From NCBI RefSeq assembly GCF_033568475.1, contig NC_133122.1:113724289-113788288 (forward strand): a stretch of 64,000 nt of DNA. Direction: 5' to 3'. Made by a program: the position numbers and the translations under genes. A model generated the notes under the pieces. The model saw only the letters and a list, made by a program, of their open reading frames with translations. It did no database searches and had not been told where the DNA came from. Source of the stretch: Henckelia pumila (taxonomy: Eukaryota; Streptophyta; Magnoliopsida; Lamiales; Gesneriaceae). Each line of letters begins with the position of its first letter. The stretch's first letter is position 1. This document shows positions 1-12,500 of the stretch, in pieces.

Positions 1-1456
1 GAAAGGGGGCAGCCACCTTTTAAAAACACAGCTAGGGTTTTTCGAAAATTGTGAGCCTCTTTTATGTAATTTCTGTAATGCAATAACTTATTTATAATGT
101 GGGCTGCTAATAGCTTAGGGCCCATTAGTCATAAGTTCAAGCCTGACAAGCAAAGCCCGCATGTTCAAAAATTAATATAAAATTCATCATGACTCTGATT
201 GATAAACCGATTTCACCAATGTGCACAGAAATCATTTCTGCACCTTTTAAAGTCAAAATAAATTTTCTGAATCCGAATTCAGTGATTTCCAAAAATGCCC
301 ATCCCTATGTCATTTTAGGAAATCTTACTCCTCTACTCTTAAATAAGAAGTCCCACTTTTTTGTTCATTAAATTTAACTCTTTAAATTTAACTATCTCAA
401 CGGGGATTAAAAATCCATTACTCTGTGTGACCCTCAATGGTTCAGGGATACAGCTAGCCGTGGGCTCACAACTCCTTGTGACTCGGAACAACAATTTTCG
501 ACTTGCCCATCGAATCATGGTAAGAGCGCCTAGCAACATCGCCCCATGATTCCGTAGGTATCACTGATAGTGCCTGCAAGAACCAATAGATTTTGGTTAG
601 CGTACAGTACGGTCCCTTCATCCATATATCCCGATCGAATCAACAACCATTGGTAAATCGAGAGTCGTTCGAGATTCGATAACTATGCAATGCATCTTGA
701 AGATCAAATAGTGACATCGCATGTGCTACTAAGAAACCATTTCTTGAAACACATTATGTACTCTGCCCAGAGATTCGTCACACTAATATCTCAGATTGCA
801 TAGGATATCCACACTCGCAAGTATGTGGTGAATCCTTGACAACAAAGCATCGACTCCTATATGTGTCGTAACTGTACCCAATCCCGACACCTGATGACCC
901 CAATAGAGTCGGTAAACGAGTCAAAGTACAGTACTAGCATATAGAGTCTCAATGATGTTTCAAGTAGTAAGGACTAATGGGGTACAACCAAAACCGCGGA
1001 CTTTATCCACTCGATAAGTGATAACCACTTGGAAAGTCCGGATAGGGTAGTTCGATCATTCATCGTATGAATATCCATTTGCATGCTTTGAACATCTCTA
1101 TGTGTTATACCAATGAAACGTGGTACTCGGCATCGCAAATTCTAGTCTCAATCTCGAGCGATCCTTATCCTTATTAACGAAAGGCTCAATCGACTAGGAA
1201 CTGTTTAGAATATACAGTGACTATAAGATGTGTTTCATGATAGTCATCCCCATGTGCCACCACATCTTACATACACTATAGTATATTCAAGGTCTTCATC
1301 TAAACATCTTATAGTATGTCACAACATAATAATATGATAAAAGATAAAGTAAACGCCATTATAAAAGTGTAAATTATATTAAACATAAGATTGTTTATAC
1401 ATAGAGTCATCAAAGCCCTTAGCCACAAGTTGGCTCACCGGGCACCCACTCTTTCA
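1..1456 (-). mobile_element. Inverted, incomplete LTR of copia family A
   Basis: Read on the minus strand this matches the family A LTR seen four times at 3776-21489. It starts at 1456 with TGAAAGAGTGGGTGCCCGG and runs leftwards past the conserved blocks (a homologue of the GGGACCGTACTGTACGCTAA segment lies near 600-620). The LTR 3' end lies beyond the window start. It abuts an oppositely oriented RNase H fragment at 1457, so either an inverted insertion or a rearrangement lies here. The short open frames at 189-549 are LTR sequence and recur in every copy. Confidence 0.9.
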
Positions 1457-1655
1457 AAGGTCTCATCAAAGATCCAAACACGTACTGAGGAAATACCACA
1501 TCATCCGGGAGATTGTGGAAAGAGGAGACATCACTATCGAGAGAGTGGCCTCTACAGACAATATCGCTGATCCACTTACTAAGCCCTTGCCAGGACCATT
1601 GTTTGACAAACATCGCGAAGCAATGGGATTGTGTAGTGTGACTAGTTGGCTTTAG
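1457..1655 (+). pseudogene. RNase H C-terminal tail of a family A copia element
   Basis: The translation matches the last ~65 residues of the family A polyprotein (the same segment is at 12535-12730). It includes the KHVLRKYHIIREIVERGDIT stretch, the DNIADPLTK motif carrying the last RNase H aspartate, and the terminal TSWL with stop at 1653-1655. The purine-rich tract at 1656-1669 (gggaaagtgggatat-like) is the expected plus-strand primer site just before the LTR at 1670. Everything 5' of this tail has been removed or displaced by the inverted LTR on its left. Confidence 0.85.
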
Positions 1656-1669
1656 GGAAAGTGGGATAT

Positions 1670-3569
1670 TGAAAGAGTGGGTGCCCGGTTAGCCAACTTG
1701 TGGCTAAGGGCTTTTGTGACTCTATGTATAAACAATCTTTGTTTAATATAATTTACATTCAATAATGGCATTTTCTTTGTCTTTCTTCATATTGTTATAT
1801 TGTGATATACTATTGATGTTTTGATAAAGACCTTGAATATAATATAGTGTAAGTAAGATGAGATAGTGAATAAAGAGAGATCACTATTATGAAACACATC
1901 TTATAGTCACTGTATATTCTAAACAGTTCCTAGTCAATTGAGCCGTCCGCTAATAAGGATAAGGATCGCTCGAGATTGAGACTAGCATTTATGATGCCAA
2001 GTACCACGTTTCATTGGTAATGGACATGGAGATGTTCAAAGCATGCAAATGGATATTCATATGATGAATGATCAAACTACCCTATTTGGACTTTCCAAGT
2101 GGTTATCACTTATCGAGTGGATAAAGTACGCGGCTTTGGTTGTACACCATTAGTCCTTACTACTTGAAACATCATTGAGACTCTATATGCTAGTACTGTA
2201 CTTTGACTCGTTTACCGACTCTATTGGGGTCATCAGGTGTCGGGATTGGGTACAGTTATGACACATATAGGAGTCGATGCTTTGTTGTCAAGGATTCACC
2301 ACATACTTGCGAGTGTGGATATCCTATGCGATCTGAGGAGATATTAGTGTGACGAATCTCTGGCAAGAGTACATGATGTGTTTTAGGTTACTCGATTTTC
2401 CTAGTAACACATGCGATGTCACTATTTGATCTTCAAGATGTAATGCATAGTTATCGAATCTCGAATGACTCTCGATGCACCAATGGTTGTTGATTCGATC
2501 GGGATATATGGATGAAGGGACCGTACTGTACGCTAACCAAAATCTACTGGTTCTTGCAGGCACTATCAGTGATACCTAGGGAATCATGGGGCGATATTGC
2601 TAGATGCTCTTACCATGATTCATTGGGCAAGTAAGAAATTGTTGTTCCGAGTCACAAGGAGTTGTGAGCCCACGGCTAGCTGTATCCCTGAACCATTGAG
2701 GGTCACACAAGTAATGGATTACTAAACCCCGTTGAGATAGTTAAATTTAAAGAGTTAAATTTAATGAAAGAGAAGTTGGACTTCTTAACTAAAAGGAAGT
2801 GGAATTTCCTAAAATGACATAGGGATGGGCATTTTTGGAAATCACTGAATTCGGATTCAGAAAAATTATCTTGACTTTAAAAGATGCAGAAATGGTTTCT
2901 GTGTACATTGGTAAAATCAGTTTATCAATAAGAGTCACGATGAATTTTATATTAATTTATATAATAACAGGCTTGGCTTGTTGGGCTTAAGTTATGGATT
3001 ATGGGCCCTAAGGAGTTAGAGTCCTAATATAATCATAACTTAATCTAGTCTAGAAATTATCTATAAATATATGAGTAGTGTTCGAAAATCAGAGGCCTTC
3101 CATCTTGCAATTTTTTAAAAATCACTCATAATATTCAAGGGGAATTTTCGAATTCTTCTGTCCCTTTTGAAAAAATTCGGTCTGTGATTTTTGTGAAAAA
3201 TTACACTCCGAATTAACAGATCAAATCTGTTTATTCTCATCGATAAACATCTGATTGATTTCTAGTGCAATCAATCAGAGGGTTTCTGTTTTCTGTTCGT
3301 GGACCTTATTCCGGAGATTGATCGTGAAGCCATCGGTTCCCGGGATATACAAGAAGAGCAGATTAAATTCTATTGGTGTCCATAATCAAGCCGTTGCTTG
3401 AAGAGGTAAAATATTATTAATTGTGATTATTATTATTTTACTTGCATAATTTAATCGTAAAGTTTTGATACCCATGATATGGAATCGTTCCATATAGAAA
3501 AATAAAAAATTTTAAACTTTCGCTGCACCGGGTATCAATTCTTAATTGATCTTAACATGTTTTCCAACA
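1670..3569 (+). mobile_element. Divergent family A 3' LTR (about 1.9 kb)
   Basis: The LTR begins TGAAAGAGTGGGTGCC right after a polypurine tract and ends CCAACA, as in the other family A LTRs. It differs from the four LTRs in 3776-21489 at many positions, for example around 2780-2800 and 3010-3130. A TATA-like box (TATAAATA) lies at 3062-3069. It abuts the host-element pol fragment at 3570 and so looks like the 3' end of an older family A insertion into element C; the matching 5' side is outside the window. Confidence 0.88.
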
Positions 3570-3775
3570 TAAGGCATGTTTGATATGTTTGATATTAATT
3601 CTCTTACTACTTGTGAACCCTGTCTAAAAGGAAAGATGACCAAAATTTCATTTAAAGGCCATGTGGAGCGGGCCAAAGGACTATTGGATTTGATCCATAC
3701 TGATGTGTGTGGTCCACTTAGCATCACCACTAAGCACGGACATTCGTACTTCATCACCTTTACCGATGACTTCTC
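3570..3775 (+). pseudogene. Host copia element C: GAG-pre-integrase/integrase start fragment
   Basis: The frame reads MFDMFDINSLTTCEPCLKGK, the end of the GAG-pre-integrase zinc region (C-x2-C). It continues through IHTDVCGP, which carries the first integrase catalytic aspartate, and ends at FTDDFS. The same element resumes at 21490 with SRYGYVYLMKYKSEAF, so the fragment is the left half of an integrase gene split by the 3776-21489 insertion. The bases 3771-3775 (TTCTC) are repeated at 21490-21494 as the target-site duplication. Confidence 0.9.
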
Positions 3776-5617
3776 TGAAAGAGTGGGTGCCCGGTGAGCC
3801 AACTTGTGGCTAAGGGCTTTAATGACTCTTTGTATAAACAATCTTTTGTTTAATATAATTTACACTTTTATTAATGGCAATGACTTTATCTTTCTTCATA
3901 TTGTTATATTGTGATATACTATTGTTGTTTTGATAAAGACCTTGAATATACTATAGTGTATGTAAGATGTGGTAGTACATGGGGATGTCTATCATGAAAC
4001 ACATCTTATAGTCACTGTATATTCTAAACTGTTCCTAGTCAATTGAGCCGTCCGATAATAAGGATAAGGATCGTTCGAGATTGAGACTAGCATTTGCGAT
4101 GCAGAGTACCACGTTTCATTGGTAAGGAACATAGAGATGTTCGAAGCATGCAAATGGATATTCATACGATGAATGATCGAACTACCCTATCCGGACTTTC
4201 CAAGTGGTTATCACTTATCGAGTGGATAAAGTCCGCGGTTTTGGTTGTACACCATTAGTCCTTACTACTTGAAACATCATTGAGACTCTATATGCTAGTA
4301 CTGTGCTTTGACTCGTTTACCAACTCTATTGGGGTCATCAGGTGTCGGGATTGGGTACAGTTACAACACATATAGGAGTCGATGCTTTGTTGTCAAGGAT
4401 TCACCACATACTTGAGAGTGTGGATATCCTATGCAATCTGAGGAGATATTAGTGTGACGAATCTCTGGCCAGAGTACACGATGTGTTTTAAGAAATGGTT
4501 TATTAGTAGCACATGCGATGTCACTATTTGATCTTCAAGATGTATTGCATAGTTATCGAATCTCGAACGACTCTCGATTTACCAATGGTTGTTGATTCGA
4601 TCGGGATATATGGATGAAGGGACCGTACTGTACGCTAACCAAAATCTATTGGTTCTTGCAGGCACTATCAGTGATACCTAGGGAATCATGGGGCAATGTT
4701 GCTAGGCGCTCTTACCATGATTCGATGGGCAAGTCGGAAATTGTTGTTCCGAGTCACAAGGAGTTGTGAGCCCACGGCTAGCTGTATCCCTGAACCATTG
4801 AGGGTCACACAGAGTAATGAATTTTTAATCCCCGTTGAGATAGTTAAATTTAAAGAGTTAAATTTAATGAACAAATAAGTTGGACTTCTTAATTATGAGT
4901 AAAGGAGTAAGATTTCCTAAAATGACATAGGGATGGGCATTTTTGGAAATCACTGAATTCGAATTCAGAAAAATTTATCTTGACTTTAAAAGGTGCAGAA
5001 ATGGTTTCTGTACACATTGGTGAAATCGGTTTATCAATCGGAGTCATGATGAATTTTATATTAATTTTTGAACATGCGGGCTTTGCTTGTCGGGCTTGAA
5101 CTTATGACTAATGGGCCCTAAGCTGTTAGCGGCCTACATTATAAATAAGTTATTGCAGTACAGAAATTACAGAAAACAGGTCACAAATTTTCGAAAAACC
5201 TAGTATTTTTCTCTGACAGTGGCCGCCCCCCTCCCCTCTGCTCGAAAATCCAGTCTGTGAATTTTGAATTACAGTCTGGTTTAACGGATCAAATTCGTTA
5301 ATTCTCTTCGTAGAAACTTCTGATAGATTTTCTAGTGCAATCTATCAGAGGGATTAATTATCCGTTCATGGACCTGATTGAAGAACAGTTCGTCCATCAG
5401 TTCCAGGGATATACAACAAGAGCAGAGCAATCTGTTGGTGTCCATAATCTCGATTCGAGATTGGAGGTAAAAATTTATAATTGTTATTTAATTTTTACAC
5501 ACACAATTTAATCGTTAAGTTTTGATACCCATTATGGAATCGTTCCATATAAAATTTTTAAACTTCCGCTGCACCGGGTATCAATTTTGATTGATCTGAT
5601 CGCCGAGTTCTCCAACA
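3776..5617 (+). mobile_element. 5' LTR of outer element A1
   Basis: The LTR is 1842 bp, TGAAAG...CCAACA, and is followed by the primer-binding site at 5619-5636. It is the partner of the LTR at 19668-21489 by shared variants. The 60-70-codon frames near its 3' end (4686-4878, both strands) recur in every family A LTR and are not genes. Confidence 0.93.
5150..5157 (+). promoter_or_regulatory. Probable TATA box of the family A LTR promoter
   Basis: TATAAATA lies 1.37 kb into the LTR and is conserved in the other family A copies (7066-7073 and equivalent positions in the LTRs at 12745 and 19668). It is followed by a conserved AGTTATTGCAGTA. Transcription would be expected to start about 30 bp downstream, leaving roughly 430 bp of LTR as R-U5. 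This is position-based inference. Confidence 0.5.
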
Positions 5618-5701
5618 GTGGTATCAGAGCCAGGTTGCTCAGATCAAGTGATTAAATTAATCGATTGTACAAAAATTTTTAAGCCTCGGTATTTTGAAAA
5701 T
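5618..5701 (+). other. A1 primer-binding site and leader remnant
   Basis: TGGTATCAGAGCCAGGTT at 5619-5636 is complementary to the 3' end of plant initiator tRNA-Met and marks where reverse transcription starts. Only about 65 bp of leader follow before the inner LTR at 5702. The equivalent leader of A2 at 7544 onwards continues into a poly(T)/poly(A) tract and GC palindromes. The rest of the A1 leader resumes at 14587 with roughly 100 bp missing. Confidence 0.85.
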
Positions 5702-7543
5702 TGAAAGAGTGGGTGCCCGGTGAGCCAACTTATGGCTAAGGGTTTTGATGACTCTTTGTATAAACAATCTTTTGTTTAATATAATTTACACTTTTATTAA
5801 TGTCAATGACTTTATCTTTCTTCATATTGTTATATTGTGATATACTATTGTTGTTTTGATAAAGACCTTGAATATACTATAGTGTATGTAAGATGTGGTA
5901 GTACATGGGGATGACTATCATGAAACACATCTTATAGTCACTGTATATTCTAAACAGTTCCTAGTCGATTGAGCCGTCCGATAATAAGGATAAGGATCGC
6001 TCGAGTTTGAGACTAGCATTTGCTATGCAGAGTACCACGTTTCATTGGTAGGGAACATAGAGATGTTCGAAGCATGCAAATGGATATTCATATGATGAAT
6101 GATCGAACTACCCTATCCGGACATTCCAAGTGGTTATCACTTATCGAGTGGATAAAGTCCGCGGTTTTGGTTGTACACCATTAGTCCTTACTACTTGAAA
6201 TGTCATTGAGACTCTATATGCTAGTACTGTGTTTTGACTCGTTTACCGACTCTATTGGGGTCATCAGGTGTCGGGATTGGGTACAGTTACAACACATATA
6301 GGAGTCGATGCTTTGTTGTCAAGGATTCACCACATACTTGCGAGTGTGGATATCCTATGCAATCTGAGGAGATATTAGTGTGACGAATCTCTGGGCAGAG
6401 TACATGATGTGTTTTAATAAATGGTTTCTTAGTAGCACATGCGATGTCACTATTTGATCTTCAAGATGTGTTGCATAGTTATCAAATCTCGAACGACTCT
6501 CGATTTGCCAATGGTTGTTGATTCGATCGTGATATATGGATGAAGGGACCGTACTGTACGCTAACCAAAATCTATTGGTTCTTGCAGGAACTATCAGTGA
6601 TACCTAGGGAATCATGGGGCGATGTTGCTAGGCGCTCTTACCATGATTCGATGGGCAAGTCGGAAATTGTTGTTCCGAGTCACAAGGAGTTGTGAGTCCA
6701 CGGCTAGCTGTATCCCTGAACCATTGAGGGTCACACAGAGTAATGGATTTTTAATCCCCGTTGAGATAGTTAAATTTAAAGAGTTAAATTTAATGAACAA
6801 AGAAGTGGGACTTCTTATTTAAGAGTAGAGGAGTAAGATTTCCTAAAATGACATAGGGATGGGCATTTTTGGAAATCACTGAATTCGGATTCAGAAAAAT
6901 TTATCTTGACTTTAAAAGGTGCAGAAATGGTTTTTGTGAACATTGGTAAAATCGGTTTATCAATCAGAGTCACGATGAATTTTATATTAATTTCTGAACA
7001 TGCGAGCTTTGCTTGTCAGGCTTGAACTTATGACTAATGGGCCCTAAGCTGTTAGCGGCCTACATTATAAATAAGTTATTGCAGTACAGAAATTATACAA
7101 CACAGGTCACAATTTTCAAAAAACCCTAGTTTTCTCTCAAATAGTGGCCGCCCCCTTCCCCTCTGCTCGGGAAAAATCCAGTCTGTGAATTTTGAATTAC
7201 AGTCTGGTTTAACGGATCAAATTCGTTAATTCCCTTCGTAGAAACTTCTGATAGATTTTCTAGTGCAATCTATCAGAGGGATTAAATCTCTGTTCGTGGA
7301 CCTGATTGAAGAACAGTTCGTCCATCAGTTCTAGGGATATACAACAAGAGCAGAGTAATCTGTTGGTGTCCATAATCTCGATTCGAGATTGAAGGTAAAA
7401 ATTTATAGTTGTTATTTAATTTTTACACACACAATTTAATCTTAAAGTTTTGATACCCATTATGGAATCGTTTCATATAAAATTTTTAAACTTCCGCTGC
7501 ACCGGGTATCAATTCTGATTGATCTGATCGCCGTTCTCCAACA
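5702..7543 (+). mobile_element. 5' LTR of inner element A2
   Basis: The LTR is 1842 bp, from TGAAAG to CCAACA, with a TATA-like box at 7066-7073. It pairs with the LTR at 12745-14586 by shared variants, for example the GGGACTTCTTATTTAAGAGT run near the 3' third. It is followed by the primer-binding site at 7545-7562. Confidence 0.93.
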
Positions 7544-9360
7544 GTGGTATCAGAGCCAGGTTGCTCAGATCAAGCGATTAAATTAATCGATTGTACAAAA
7601 ATTTTTAAGCCTCGGTTTTTGAAACAAAATAATTTTTTTTTTTTTAATTAAAAATTTTTCGGGCAAAAACACGGGCAGCGATTGGATCGCTGCCCGGGGG
7701 GGCAGCGAGAGTCGCTGCCCCGGGCAGCACAGGGCAGCGCACGGCGCTGCCCAGGGCAGCGATCGTCGCTGCCCTAGGGGCAGCCCGGGAGCGTCCCGGG
7801 CGGCCCGCGGAAAAATTAATTTTTAATTTTAAAATTAAAATTTTAATATGTTAAAATTATATTTTTGGTCCGATCGAAAATTGTTTTTGATTGGTCCACG
7901 AGGCGTCGGATCGAATTGTTTGAGTCCGAAAATTTTAAAATTGATTTTTGGATAAATTTGAATTTTTTGAAAATTTATAGATTTTATCCGTTAAATCAGA
8001 TTTTATGAAATTAATTATTTTTGGTACAATTGATGATAAGATATGATCTTATGGAAATATTGAGTAAAATATGATTTTATGTATAAAATTGGATTTTATA
8101 TGTAAAATATGATTTTATTTGATAAAAAGATAAAATATGATTTTGTATGTAAAATAAGATTTTATATATGGAATATGATTTTATCCTTTTAATTTAAATT
8201 GTCATTGCATGTTATCCAATAAATTAATTTTGAATTAAATGTTATTGGATAAGGATGATCGATTGTCATGACCAATTTTTTAGGTGTATGTTAGGAATTT
8301 ACATTTGTTTTTATTGTTGTTGGATTTATTAATGGGCCTGGTTTATGGCCCAATATGAATTGTCATATGTAATAAAAGTGGGCCTGGTTTATGGCCCGTT
8401 CCCACCCCTTAAAATGTATCCCCTACTTGTCATGGTTATTTATTGTAAATACATTAGACTTAGTGGGAGATGAAGATTTGAAGACAGAGGTGGGCCCAGC
8501 AGACAATAAAAACTGAAGAAATGTAAATTGGAAGCTCAATGTAATAGGATTGCATTGCATACCTGCATATTACCTAGGATTGGACTAAGACTCGTGATTG
8601 GCAACCACGGGTCGATTAGAAATGGAATCGATCATCCTATATAATATATGATATTATTGTTGTATGCATGTTTTAGACAAAATTGTGTGAATCCGGCAAG
8701 CATACAAATTTTAAAATGATGAGACAAATTTTCAAAATTAAAATCCCTCATTTTAAATATGATTTAAAATTGATATCAAGATAAATAAAGGAAATTTAAA
8801 TATTGTTTAAATGTTCCTACCTTTTATCAACGATCAATGTATGAGATGCTACCCGCGGATACGGTCCGGCTCATATTATTGGGGGGGCCCGTTCGTCGGA
8901 AAGCTGTACATTGGATCGACACATGTTGTAAGTTGGGTGGAACTCCCATGGGATCGGCTCATATTATTGGGGGATCCACGTGGCGACCGTCCATCACAAC
9001 TTAATATTGATGGGTCATCTTGACATGTCACAATAAACGGCGTCATATTATTGGGCCCTTATTGGACATGAGGTAAAAACGTGGAGGTTTCTTTGGAAGC
9101 AATTGGGCTCTACCTTTTTGAAAATTATGGTTGGCTGATATTATTCGGGACCATAGTTTGTCAATTGGACTCCATGTTCCCACTAAGGAAAACAGTTTCC
9201 CGTTTTCACTAGAGGGTAGTGAAATCGTTAAAATAGTGGTAGTGAGATTCATAAAATAAATTTCGCCTATTTTATGTCTTAGTAAATTAATTAAACAATC
9301 ATCGATAATTGTCTGTTTCATCTCAGTATTTCATTACAATGAATTCGTAATCCACATGTT
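7544..9360 (+). other. A2 long untranslated leader
   Basis: The leader starts with a tRNA-Met primer-binding site (7545-7562), then an A/T-rich tract and the GC-palindrome cluster at 7673-7810. About 1.5 kb of AT-rich sequence follows. A small set of related short units containing CATATTATTGGG occurs around 8871-9055. No frame here resembles Gag, and the open frames at 8811-9023 and 9043-9321 (minus) are not supported. The same leader is present in A1 (14587-16265), so it is a family trait. Confidence 0.75.
7673..7810 (+). repeat. Cluster of GGCAGCG/CGCTGCC hairpins in the copia leader
   Basis: Four consecutive inverted repeats are visible. GGGCAGCG (or GGCAGCG) is followed after 5-7 bases by CGCTGCCC, with loops ATTGGAT, AGAGT, CACGG and ATCGT. 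A CCCGGGAGCGTCCCGGGC-type palindrome comes after them. The cluster is strikingly GC-rich inside an AT-rich element and lies about 130 bp downstream of the primer-binding site. The A1 copy keeps only the downstream part (14587-14710), with extra CCCGGGC-type units. Confidence 0.9.
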
Positions 9361-9560
9361 TCAATTCTCAAACAAAAAAAACCTACTGGCGCAAACAATA
9401 CAGAATGATTCCATAAGTTAAGATTGTCCTAAGTTCGGAAAAGATTTTCGAAGTGTTAGAAAAGGCATCTCCGAAAACAGCCCCGGCTGATGTAACTGCC
9501 GAAAGGTTGGCCGAACTAGAGAAATGGTTGGACCATGATCTCAAGGCCAAATGTTACATG
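9361..9560 (+). pseudogene. Family A gag remnant with internal deletion (A2 copy)
   Basis: The frame at 9361-9405 reads SILKQKKPTGANN, which resembles the conserved start of plant copia Gag proteins (S-I-L-x-x-x-K-L-T-G-x-N-Y). It hits a stop almost at once. From 9453 a frame reading LEKASPKTAPADVTAERLAE and on to about KAKCYM matches a Gag region just before the zinc knuckle. The roughly 150-200 residues expected between them are absent. The zinc knuckle itself is in another frame, at the start of the pol ORF at 9551. The same junction exists in A1 at 16265-16460. Confidence 0.65.
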
Positions 9561-12500
9561 CAAAATTGGACAAGTCTAAACAAGTTTGCCATCACTGCGA
9601 GAAACCCGGTCATTGGAAACGTAACTGCAAGGAATACCTCGAGCAGTTGCGAACTGCAAAGGGTATGTTTTACATTGAAATAAATGTTTTTCTTAATACT
9701 ACTTCTTGGGTATTGGATACCAGATGTAGATCTCACATTTGCAATGAGTTGCAAATGATGACAAGAAGTAATAGGCTAAGGATGGGTGAGACCCAGCTAA
9801 GGCTCGGGAATTGTTCTAGAGTCGAAGACAAAGCTATAGGAGACATTTATTTAATTTTGCAGAACAATTTTAAGTTATTTTTTAGAGACGTTTTATATGT
9901 TCCGGATTTGGTCAAAAACATTATATCTATTTCTATGCTTGATAGAGATGGTTTTTCTTGCAATTTTGTGAATGGGATTTGCAATATTTACAAGAATGAA
10001 TGTTTGATTGGAAATGGACAACTTGAAAACGATCTATATAACTTAAAATTAAAAGACGTTCCAATAAATTATGTTGATAAACCGGTAAAAACGAACAAAA
10101 GGAAAATAGATAGTCAAAACCCGACAAACCTTTGGCATGCTAGGCTAGGTCATATTTCCTCAAGGAAGATGAACAAGCTAGTGGGAGAGGGCATGTTTGA
10201 TATGTCTGATATTAACTCTCTACCTACTTGTGAGTCCTGCCTGAAAGGAAAAATGACTAAATCTCCTTTTAAGGGGAACCCTGAGCGTAGTCAAAATCTG
10301 TTGGATTTGATCCATACAGACGTTTGTGGTCCATTTAGAATTGGTACTCAATATGGCCACACCTACTTCATTACCTTTACTGATGATTATTCTAGGTATG
10401 GGTATTTATATTTAATGAAATATAAGTCTGAAGCATTTGAAAAGTTCAAAGAATTCAAGGCTGAAGTAGAAAACAAGCTAGGTAAAAGTATTAAAGCACT
10501 TCGATCGGATCGAGGTGGAGAATACTTAAGTACCGAGTTTTTGGACTATCTGAAAGAGAATGGGATTCTCTCTCAGTGGACTCCTCCTATGACACCACAG
10601 CTGAATGGTGTATCGGAGCGTCGTAATCGAAACGGCGGTATTGTTGTTGAACTTCCCCCTTCGTTTTGGGGCTACGCGCTTGAAACGGCGGTATTGTTGT
10701 TGAACAACATCCACACCAAAGCAGTGGATAAAACACCATACGAGTTATGGAATGGCAAAGCTCCTAAGTATTCGTACTTGAGGATTTGGGGATGTCCTGC
10801 TTACGTGAAGCAGACAGTGGGAGATAAGTTGGATAGTCGATCCACCTTATGTTATTTTGTAGGGTATCCGAAGAATTCAATCGGATATTATTTCTATCAT
10901 CCTGCTGAAACAAAGGTGTTTGTTTCAAGGAATGCCACCTTCTTGGAGAAGGAATTCTTATTGCATAAGAAAGGCGAGATGATGGAACTCGAAGAAATTC
11001 GAGAAGAACGCGAAATACAAAATAATGATCCTACACCTCAGGAACCATTGATGGACACGCCTATACTTAGAAGATCCGAGAGGACTTCTAGACCTCCTAT
11101 TCGATATGGTCTTCTTCTTGAAGGGGATCAAGATGAACCCGATGTTGGATGTGATCCAAGAAACTTCAAGGAAGCAATTTCTGATGCAGATTCAAATTTA
11201 TGGCTTGAAGCTATGCAGTCGGAAATAGATTCGATGCATACAAACCAAGTTTGGTCTTTAGTAGATCCTCCCGATGGAATTGTTCCAATAGGGTGTAAAT
11301 GGATCTACAAGAGAAAGCTTGGGCCTGATGGTAAGGTATTGACCTACAAGGCGCGATTGGTGGCGAAAGGTTATACTCAAAGACAAGGAGTTGACTATGA
11401 TGAAACCTTTTCACCAGTTGCAATGTTCAAGTCCATAAGAATCCTTATTGCCATAGCTGCTTGGTATGACTATGAGATATGGCAAATGGATGTGAAGACT
11501 ACATTTCTTAATGGAAACATTAAGGAAGAGATCTATATGACGCAGCCTGAGGGATACACATCCATGGGAAGCGAGCATAAGGTATGCAAGCTTCAGAGAT
11601 CAATCTATGGTCTAAAACAAGCATCAAGAAGTTGGAACCAAAAATTTGATGAAACAATAAAGGATTTTGGTTTCATCAAGAACCCGGAGGAACCATGCGT
11701 GTACAAGAAAGTAGTTAAGGATGCTGTGACATTCTTAGTACTTTATGTTGATGACATCCTACTCATTGGGAATGACGTAGGGATGTTGCAGTCAACAAAG
11801 ATATGGTTATCAGGTAGATTCTCGATGAAGGATTTGGGTGAGGCATCCTATATTCTAGGGATACAGATCTATAGAGATAGATCTAAGAGAATGATAGGAC
11901 TCACTCAATCAACCTACATCGACACCATATTGAAACGGTTTTCAATGGATGGGTCCAAGAGAGGACATCTACCCATGTGTCATGGAGTTTCTCTATCCAT
12001 GTCTATGTGTCCCAAGACTGATGAAGAGATAGAGAAAATGACACATGTACCATATGCGTCAGCCATAGGTAGTATCATGTATGGGATGATATCTACCAGA
12101 CCGGATGTAGCATTTGCTCTGAGTGTCACGAGCAGATATCAAGCTAATCCCGGTCAAATGCATTGGAAAGCCGTGAAGGACATTCTTAAGTACTTACGAA
12201 GGACTAAGAATATGTTCATGGTATATGGAGGAAGAGAACTAAAATTGGAAGGCTATACCGACTCTAGCTTCCAAAGTGACGTGGATGACTCGAAGTCAAC
12301 CTCTGGATTTGTGTTCATGCTCAATGGTGGTGCTGTCTCTTGGAAGAGTTCCAAGCAGGACACCACAGCGGATTCCACCACTGAGGCAGAATACATTGCA
12401 GCATCAGCTGCTGCTAAAGAGGCCGTTTGGATGAGGAATTTCGTCCAAGAGTTGGGCGTCATTCCTGAAGTTGTTGGTCCAGTCCCGGTAAACTGTGACA

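Noticed and set aside
4686..4878. Conserved 60-66-residue ORFs on both strands (starting MFIKFNSLNLT or MLLGALTMIRWA)
   Set aside because: They recur because the LTR recurs; there is no codon-level conservation signal, and overlapping frames on both strands are equally open.
5619..5636. tRNA gene remnant
   Set aside because: It is an 18-base primer-binding site at a fixed place after the LTR; there is no cloverleaf.
8811..9023. Small ORF in the copia leader as a missing gag
   Set aside because: There is no knuckle or capsid motif, and it consists of short sequence units repeated in the leader.
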